From: an uncultured Ruminococcus sp. | GTDB taxonomy: Bacteria > Bacillota > Clostridia > Oscillospirales > Acutalibacteraceae | Assembly (NCBI GenBank): GCA_902783065.1 | Contig: CACZPV010000025.1 | Span: 1-10,811 of the forward strand | Direction: 5' to 3' | DNA: 10,811 nt | Shown here: positions 5,731 through 10,811 of the stretch, in pieces | How positions within the stretch are numbered: the first letter of the stretch is position 1 | Layout: each line of letters starts with the position of its first letter | Program-made: the position numbers and the translations under genes | The notes under the pieces: generated by a model | What the model saw: the letters and a program-made list of their open reading frames with translations, nothing else | Told to the model about the DNA's origin: nothing | Databases searched by the model: none

Positions 5731-7413
5731 ATGGCAGAAGAAATCAAAGCAGCAGAAAATGCTGCCGGAAATTTTATTGAAAATTTTATCAGAGAAGATA
5801 TCGCAGAGGGCGGAGCATATGAGGGTAAGAAAGTACATACCCGATTTCCTCCCGAACCGAACGGATATCTTCATATCGGTCATGCCAAGGCAATCTGCAT
5901 TGACTTCGGTATGGCAGAAAAATTTAACGGTATCTGCAATCTACGAATGGATGATACCAACCCCACCAAGGAAGATGTTGAATATATTGATGCAATTAAA
6001 GAGGATATCAAATGGCTGGGCTTTAATTGGGATAACAGATTTTATTTCGCATCGGATTACTTTGAGCAGATGTATGAATTTGCAGTAGAACTCATTAAAA
6101 AAGGGCTTGCCTACGTCTGTGAACTGACACCGGAGGAAATGAGAGCCAACAGAGGTGATCTGACTACCCCTGCTGTCAGCCCCTATCGTGACAGACCTGT
6201 CGAGGAAAGCCTTGAACTGTTTGAACGCATGAAAAACGGTGAGTTTGATGAGGGCAAAATGACTCTGCGTGCAAAAATTGACCTCGCAAGCGGTAATTTC
6301 AATATGCGTGACCCCGTTATCTACCGTATCAATAAAATTGCTCATCACAGAACAGGAAACGAATGGTGTATTTATCCCATGTATGATTTTGCACATCCGA
6401 TTGAGGATGCTGTTGAGGGAATCACACACTCACTGTGTACACTTGAATTTGAAGCACACAGACCATTGTACGACTGGGTAATTGCTAATATCACTGTTCC
6501 TGCAAAACCAAGACAGATAGAATTTGCAAGACTTGGTATCAACCACACCGTTATGAGCAAGAGGAAACTTCGTCAGCTGGTAGAAGACGGCTATGTCAGC
6601 GGATGGGATGATCCCAGAATGCCCACGCTATGCGGACTTCGCAGAAGAGGATACACTCCTGCATCTATACGCAATTTCTGTGAGAAAATCGGTGTTTCCA
6701 AAACGAACAGCGTTGTTGAATACAGCTTTCTGGAGCATTGCCTGAGAGATGATCTTAATAACAATGCAAAAAGAGTAATGTGTGTTCTTAATCCCATTAA
6801 GCTTGTTATTACTAATTATCCTGCGGAAAAAACTGAAACCTTTGAAGTTGAAAATAATCCAAACAAACCCGAGGACGGTAATCGTACTATTACTTTCAGC
6901 CGTGAAGTATTCATTGAAAGTGAAGATTTTCTTGAAGAAAAAGTAAAGGGTTATAATCGCTTCTATCCGGGCAATGAGGTGCGTCTTAAATCTGCATATG
7001 TAGTAAAATGTACCGGATGTAAAAAAGATGAAAACGGAAATGTTACCGAGGTTTATGCGGAATACGACCCCGCAACACGGGGCGGCGATACTCCCGACGG
7101 CAGAAAGGTCAGAGGTACCGTACATTGGGTAGATGCAAATAATTACCTTCACGCAGAGGTAAGACTTTATGATAATCTCTTTACTGATCCGGAACCTGAT
7201 ACAGGAGATAAAAATTTCATCGATTATATTAATCCTGACAGTCTTAAGATATTGACAAACTGCAAGATTGAGAAATCCGTTGAAGGTGCCGTTATGCCAA
7301 TGAACTATCAGTTCATGCGTCTGGGATATTTTTGTATCGACAAGGATAGTACTCCGCAAGCTTTGATTTTCAACCGCAGTGTTTCTCTGAAAGATGGTTT
7401 TAAAAAGAAATAA
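5731..7413 (+). CDS. glnS: Glutaminyl-tRNA synthetase GlnS
   Basis: GlnRS joins glutamine to tRNA-Gln in the cytosol. The 560-residue protein is full length, with a short N-terminal extension of about 30 residues before the catalytic core. Visible motifs are F-P-P-E-P-N-G-Y-L-H-I-G-H-A-K-A (HIGH at 48-51), R-M-D-D-T-N-P, the central catalytic signature Y-P-M-Y-D-F-A-H-P-I-E-D, and V-M-S-K-R (274-278) as the KMSKS loop. The remainder (about 345-560) fits the two beta-barrel anticodon-binding domains of GlnRS rather than the helical domain of GluRS, which separates it from gltX next door. AGGGAG at 5716-5721, 9 nt upstream, supports the start. A promoter in the repeat upstream probably drives it with the nucleotidyltransferase gene 14 nt downstream. 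Many Firmicutes lack GlnRS and use the amidotransferase route, so its presence is informative. Confidence 0.97.
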   Translation: MAEEIKAAENAAGNFIENFIREDIAEGGAYEGKKVHTRFPPEPNGYLHIGHAKAICIDFGMAEKFNGICNLRMDDTNPTKEDVEYIDAIKEDIKWLGFNWDNRFYFASDYFEQMYEFAVELIKKGLAYVCELTPEEMRANRGDLTTPAVSPYRDRPVEESLELFERMKNGEFDEGKMTLRAKIDLASGNFNMRDPVIYRINKIAHHRTGNEWCIYPMYDFAHPIEDAVEGITHSLCTLEFEAHRPLYDWVIANITVPAKPRQIEFARLGINHTVMSKRKLRQLVEDGYVSGWDDPRMPTLCGLRRRGYTPASIRNFCEKIGVSKTNSVVEYSFLEHCLRDDLNNNAKRVMCVLNPIKLVITNYPAEKTETFEVENNPNKPEDGNRTITFSREVFIESEDFLEEKVKGYNRFYPGNEVRLKSAYVVKCTGCKKDENGNVTEVYAEYDPATRGGDTPDGRKVRGTVHWVDANNYLHAEVRLYDNLFTDPEPDTGDKNFIDYINPDSLKILTNCKIEKSVEGAVMPMNYQFMRLGYFCIDKDSTPQALIFNRSVSLKDGFKKK

Positions 7414-7427
7414 CGGAGGTTTTCAAT

Positions 7428-8480
7428 ATGAAAAATACAAGTGCGATTATATTAGCCGGCGGTGAAGGTAAACGAATGAAATCAAACCGTCCGAAGGTTT
7501 TAAGCGAAGTAGTTTTTCGTCCTATGATAAGATGGGTTATTGATGCCGTACGTGAAGCCGGAATTAAAGATATTTGTGTTGTCACAGGAAGTAAAAAAGA
7601 ATTTGTGGAAGAATATCTTAAAACACTTCCTTTTGAGGTTGAAACAGTCTATCAGCCCGAGCGGCTTGGTACGGGTCATGCAGTAATGATGGCAATACCG
7701 TTTCTTGAAAAACACCGGGGCAATGATGTACTGATTCTGAACGGTGATGCCCCGTTTATCGGCGTAGAAACTATCAGAAATGCCTATGTTGTACAGAATC
7801 AGACAGGTGAAATTGACCCTGAAGTATTTGATTGGGAATCACCGAGAAAGCCATCCGAAAAAAGAGGCTGTACCGTTATTTCCGCCGAAGTGGAGGAACC
7901 ATACGGCTACGGCAGGATTGTTTATGAAACTGATGCAGAAGACTTTTTTCATCTCAGTACACTGAAAGCCATTGTAGAGGAAAAAGAGGCTACTGATGAA
8001 ATCAGAAAGATTAAGGAAGTTAACTCCGGTGCATACTGGTTTGAAACGGATATTCTGCTGGATGCTCTTGGGAAACTGCAAAAAAGTACAAAGACAGGAG
8101 AATACTATCTTACCGATACGATTGAAATTATCAAAAACAGCGGCAACGCTGTTATGGCATATAAAGCAAAAAATGCTGATTCTGTGTTAGGCGCTAACGA
8201 TTGTATTCAGCTTGCTCAGCTGAACGAAATTGCCAGGATGAGGATTCTGAAAAAACATATGAAAAATGGTGTGAATATTCCCTGTACGGACGGAGTTATA
8301 ATTGGCAAGAATGTTACCATTGCTCCGAATACAACAATTTTGCCCTCAACCATTATCAAGGGCAATTCTGTGATAGGCTCTTTCTGTGAAATCGGTCCCG
8401 CTGTTCTGATTGATAAATGTGAAATCGGTGATGGACAGATTATAAGTAATGTTTCACTTAAAAATCAGATTATAGGATAA
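7428..8480 (+). CDS. GlmU-like sugar-nucleotidyltransferase without acetyltransferase half
   Basis: The first 240 residues are the pyrophosphorylase fold of GlmU, which makes UDP-GlcNAc from GlcNAc-1-phosphate and UTP. Motifs are L-A-G-G-E-G-K-R-M (9-17) with R-P-K-V-L (K23), Q-P-E-R-L-G-T-G-H-A (76-85), N-G-D-A-P (105-109), G-Y-G-R-I-V (160-165), E-V-N-S-G-A-Y (197-203) and Y-Y-L-T-D (226-230). The rest is a short run of left-handed beta-helix hexapeptides (about 285-345). At 350 residues it is about 100 shorter than standard GlmU (near 455) and ends before the region holding the acetyltransferase histidine. The end is clean, with a stop and a terminator 10 nt later. An extra charged segment (about 124-148) precedes the G-Y-G-R-I motif. 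CGGAGG (7414-7419) lies 8 nt before the ATG, and the gene is 14 nt behind glnS. Acetylation would need another enzyme, or the substrate may differ. Confidence 0.85.
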   Translation: MKNTSAIILAGGEGKRMKSNRPKVLSEVVFRPMIRWVIDAVREAGIKDICVVTGSKKEFVEEYLKTLPFEVETVYQPERLGTGHAVMMAIPFLEKHRGNDVLILNGDAPFIGVETIRNAYVVQNQTGEIDPEVFDWESPRKPSEKRGCTVISAEVEEPYGYGRIVYETDAEDFFHLSTLKAIVEEKEATDEIRKIKEVNSGAYWFETDILLDALGKLQKSTKTGEYYLTDTIEIIKNSGNAVMAYKAKNADSVLGANDCIQLAQLNEIARMRILKKHMKNGVNIPCTDGVIIGKNVTIAPNTTILPSTIIKGNSVIGSFCEIGPAVLIDKCEIGDGQIISNVSLKNQIIG

Positions 8481-8490
8481 ATATAAAAGT

Positions 8491-8538
8491 GCTGTCGCAC
8501 AAGCGTAAAAAAACGCAGTGCGACAGCCTGTTTTTTTT
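8491..8538 (+). terminator. Strong intrinsic terminator of the glnS operon
   Basis: GCTGTCGCAC (8491-8500) pairs perfectly with GTGCGACAGC (8518-8527), with an inner GCGT/ACGC stem (8503-8506, 8513-8516) around an A-rich loop. A run of eight T follows at 8531-8538. It begins 10 nt after the stop codon of the GlmU-like gene. Confidence 0.93.
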
Positions 8539-8631
8539 AAACTGATTCCGGATAGAAAGCACTCCTGGATTTTTGATTTCAGCAAATCAATCGGTCAAGA
8601 TGAAAACCGAAATATACGCTTCTTTTGCCCA

Positions 8632-8663
8632 TCTCCCTTTCCACTTTCCAGTGGGAAGGGAGA
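8632..8663. repeat. Hairpin with 14-bp stem in the convergent gap
   Basis: Bases 8632-8645 pair with 8650-8663, with a single G-T wobble and a TTCC loop. It lies between the terminator of the plus-strand operon and the end of the minus-strand EAL gene. No clear T tract flanks it on the plus strand. It could be a dispersed palindromic repeat or a back-up terminator. Confidence 0.6.
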
Positions 8664-8676
8664 GAAATTAAGGAAC

Positions 8677-8707
8677 GGCGGCATGCGTGAACAGCACGCA
8701 TGCCGCC
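8677..8707 (-). terminator. Possible terminator of the EAL gene (perfect 13-bp stem)
   Basis: GGCGGCATGCGTG (8677-8689) pairs exactly with CACGCATGCCGCC (8695-8707) around a 5-nt loop. Read on the minus strand it sits about 55 nt past the EAL stop codon and is followed by a moderately T-rich stretch (GTTCCTTAATTTCT). The T run is imperfect, so it may instead be a REP-type element. Confidence 0.5.
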
Positions 8708-8761
8708 TGAACAGACAACTTCACGGATTCATGTACAAGGCAATAAAAATTCAGTATTTCC

Positions 8762-10699
8762 TCAATAATTTGCATTGTTTTTACGTGAAAGAATAAATCT
8801 GACAAACTCATTTTTCGGAAGCGGTTTGGAATAATAATACCCCTGAATGTATTCACAATCAAGCTCAGAAAATTTGTTCACAAGCTCTTTTGTTTCAATT
8901 CCTTCTACTACAATTTTCATATTAAGCGCCTTTATCATTTTAATAACATTTTCCAGTACAATTACGAGATTAGGATTATTATCAATCTGGGTAAATGTTT
9001 TATCCAGCTTAATAATATGAAACGGAAGAGAGGCGATTCTTGTCATATTGGAATAACCTGTTCCAAAATCATCCAATGAGAGACTGACACCGGCATTATG
9101 TAGAGTCTGAATATTATCCAGTATTACATTTTGTATTTCACCCGAAGCAGTTTCGGTAATTTCCAGATTCACCTGACTGGGAAGAACATTATTTTTATTC
9201 ATAATTGCAATCATGCTTTCTGCAAGATTATCTTCCATACATTGTGCAGGAGATAAGTTGATTTCTATGTAATCCAATCCGAGCTTATCATATTCTTCAC
9301 TGCCGATAAAAGAACATACCTCTTCCATAACAATCTTTCCGATTTTGTGAATGGTACCGCTTTTTTCAGCAGCCGGAATAAACAGTTCCGGGGAAATGAA
9401 TCCGTACTTTTTGGTGTTCAGCCGCAACAGTGCTTCAGCTGAAGTAAAACGCTTTTCTTTAATTGAATAAATCGGCTGATAATAAACCTCAAATTCATTT
9501 CCTGCAACAGCATTTTCAAGTATCATATCTATGTCCTGCATGATATTATAACGAATACGGCTGCTGATTTTTGATGCATATAGCACATTACCGGAATATT
9601 TATGTTTCAGATCCTGTCCTAAGGCAATCAACGCCTCCATATTATCAATATCTGTAGGTATTTTCGTAATACATACACATACGATCATATTCAGCTGCAT
9701 TTTGTTGTATTTTATTGGTTTTTTAAAATATTCATTGATACATTCGGAAATCTGGTCTGCTTTTTCCTCCTGCTTATTCTCCAGCTTAATCCGATAATTT
9801 CCCGATTCGGTATAATAGACTTCACCGTGAACTTTATTTTCCTTCATTAACCGGAGAATGGTATCTGCCACAATCCTCTTTATGCATACACTATCTTTAA
9901 AGCCAAGCATTTCACGAATAACGGAATAATTTATAATCTTGATCATCACGATGGTTTCCGCTTTCTTATTCTTAAAGCTGCGGGTCATATCATAATCATA
10001 AGCACTAAGTTTTATCAGACCTGTATCTCCGTCAGTAATCTCCTCAGGACGCTGTATCATCATAAACAGAAACAGCAGTCCTGTTGCATTGGCAAACATA
10101 TCGATCAGAATAGTTGGCATTATAAACTGAATTGCCGCAGCACACATCATCAGAAAAGAACCAATATAGATGGAAAAGATTTTTGCCGGATGTAGTATAT
10201 TCCGGAACTGAAATACTTTATAGAATCCATATACAGCATAATAACCGTTAATGATATACAAAATCAAAAAAAGCTTTCCTCTGGTATATTCTCCGGCATC
10301 ATTGATATAAAAAATATGGTGGGTAAATATATTGGCAATCATTATAACAATTGCGGCACTGACAGGTAAAAACAGTTTCAATTTTTTTGAAAGGTGATCT
10401 GATGCTTTATACCATGTATCGGTCATCAGAATCACATAAGCTAAACAAAAAAACGTGGTAAATGCTCTTAACAGAAGATAAAGAGAATGATAAACCATTT
10501 TTTCCGTTACAAATAACATTCCACTTTTATCAAAAGAAACGGCAATAATGTCCATTGAATTTGTGAAAATTGCCATCGCAACTAAAAAAATAAACATCCG
10601 GTTCATATTTCCGTTTGTCATTTTTCTAAGCAGCATACAGCCTAAAAGAACAATCTCAATTACCATAGCTGCATAATCAAAATATAATAATTTTTCCAT
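8762..10699 (-). CDS. Membrane-bound EAL-domain cyclic-di-GMP phosphodiesterase with degenerate GGDEF
   Basis: The likely start is the ATG at 10699 (645 residues), because AAGGAGGTG lies 6 nt upstream (10704-10712); the open frame runs further up but has no such site. Residues 5-215 hold about seven hydrophobic helices, probably a ligand-sensing membrane region. Residues 220-375 resemble a GGDEF domain in outline (D-G-D-T-G-L near 223-228), but the GGDEF signature is replaced by E-S-G-N-Y (298-302), so cyclase activity is not expected. The EAL domain (about 395-640) keeps E-A-L-L-R (422-426), N481 in I-N-L-S-P, E513 and E516 in L-E-I-T-E, D-D-F-G-T-G-Y-S (543-550), K564, E599 in V-E-G-I-E-T, and Q-G-Y (619-621). 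This predicts hydrolysis of cyclic-di-GMP to pGpG at the inner face of the membrane. It converges on the glnS operon and shares its promoter-repeat with glnS. Confidence 0.93.
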   Translation of the reverse strand: MEKLLYFDYAAMVIEIVLLGCMLLRKMTNGNMNRMFIFLVAMAIFTNSMDIIAVSFDKSGMLFVTEKMVYHSLYLLLRAFTTFFCLAYVILMTDTWYKASDHLSKKLKLFLPVSAAIVIMIANIFTHHIFYINDAGEYTRGKLFLILYIINGYYAVYGFYKVFQFRNILHPAKIFSIYIGSFLMMCAAAIQFIMPTILIDMFANATGLLFLFMMIQRPEEITDGDTGLIKLSAYDYDMTRSFKNKKAETIVMIKIINYSVIREMLGFKDSVCIKRIVADTILRLMKENKVHGEVYYTESGNYRIKLENKQEEKADQISECINEYFKKPIKYNKMQLNMIVCVCITKIPTDIDNMEALIALGQDLKHKYSGNVLYASKISSRIRYNIMQDIDMILENAVAGNEFEVYYQPIYSIKEKRFTSAEALLRLNTKKYGFISPELFIPAAEKSGTIHKIGKIVMEEVCSFIGSEEYDKLGLDYIEINLSPAQCMEDNLAESMIAIMNKNNVLPSQVNLEITETASGEIQNVILDNIQTLHNAGVSLSLDDFGTGYSNMTRIASLPFHIIKLDKTFTQIDNNPNLVIVLENVIKMIKALNMKIVVEGIETKELVNKFSELDCEYIQGYYYSKPLPKNEFVRFILSRKNNANY

Positions 10700-10728
10700 C
10701 ACGCACCTCCTTTTTTTCAGGCAGTTAT

Positions 10729-10811
10729 AGTCGATTGTAAAAGCCTGAAATTCCTTTATCCATGCGGTTTTTGATATCATGTATTTTACAATTCTTCTCC
10801 GCTGTAATCCG
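10729..10811 (-). repeat. Second copy of the glnS-leader repeat, cut by the window edge
   Basis: On the minus strand this stretch aligns with 5618-5699. The segment 10729-10777 has 44 matches in 49 columns with one extra C; 10778-10811 has 25 of 34. It ends 29 nt before the EAL start codon, compared with 31 nt for glnS. The match runs to the last base of the window, so the copy almost surely continues outside. Confidence 0.8.
10734..10762 (-). promoter_or_regulatory. Promoter for the EAL gene inside the repeat
   Basis: On the minus strand TGGATA (10762-10757) and TACAAT (10739-10734) are 17 bp apart, exactly as in the glnS copy, where the -10 is TATAAT. The single-base difference in the -10 box would predict somewhat weaker expression here, which is inference. 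Confidence 0.55.

Noticed and set aside
8566..8604. Possible third, degenerate copy of the leader repeat (TGGAT, ATTTCAG, AATCGG, GATGAA in the same order)
   Set aside because: Several gaps are needed, the sequence between the words does not match, and no gene follows on that strand. It may be chance.
8518..8796. Plus-strand open frame of 92 codons in the convergent gap
   Set aside because: It starts inside the terminator stem, runs through two hairpins, has no ribosome binding site and resembles no protein I know.
10700..10780. N-terminal extension of the EAL protein by 27 residues from an upstream ATG
   Set aside because: The extension overlaps the repeat and promoter, has no ribosome binding site, and a strong one precedes the ATG at 10699.

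Overview
The window looks like chromosomal DNA of a gut-type clostridial Firmicute. Every gene is a bacterial housekeeping or signalling gene behind a strong AGGAGG-type ribosome binding site. The large right-hand part (about 1900 to 10811) is A+T-rich and resembles Ruminococcus / Oscillospiraceae. The left end (1 to about 1700) is clearly richer in G+C, uses CTG/GTG/GCC-type codons and carries GGGGTCAGACCCC- and GGGACAGTCCC-type palindromes. It looks more like Lachnospiraceae. The taxonomic wording is inference from composition and protein resemblance only. The change of style falls inside serC, so the contig may be a mis-join or serC may be a natural recombinant.

Layout, left to right: (1) the C-terminal part of a lipoteichoic-acid-synthase-like sulfatase-fold enzyme, cut by the window edge, whose stop codon lies in a palindromic repeat; (2) a two-unit 49-bp tandem repeat bounded by palindromes; (3) yajC; (4) a perfect 33-bp-stem hairpin; (5) serC and serA, the first two steps of serine synthesis from 3-phosphoglycerate; (6) gltX (glutamyl-tRNA synthetase); (7) a 210-bp intergenic region with a structured, G+C-rich element and a promoter; (8) glnS (glutaminyl-tRNA synthetase) with a short GlmU-like nucleotidyltransferase 14 nt behind it, closed by a strong terminator; (9) a convergent intergenic region with two more large hairpins; (10) on the minus strand, a seven-helix membrane protein with a degenerate GGDEF domain and an apparently intact EAL (cyclic-di-GMP phosphodiesterase) domain.

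The most unusual observation is a repeat shared by the leaders of two unrelated genes. Bases 5618-5699, before glnS, match the minus-strand copy at 10729-10811, before the EAL gene, in about 69 of 83 aligned columns by hand. Both copies point toward their gene, end about 30 nt before its start codon, and place a TGGATA-17-TATAAT/TACAAT promoter at the same spot. The glnS copy continues upstream into a G+C-rich core closed by an 8-bp stem. The other copy runs off the window exactly where that core would begin. This could be a dispersed promoter-carrying repeat or a structured RNA family; I do not recognise it.

The ordinary genes fit together as amino-acid and translation supply: serine synthesis, then direct charging of tRNA-Glu and tRNA-Gln. 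No tRNA, rRNA, CRISPR array, insertion-sequence transposase or phage gene is visible.
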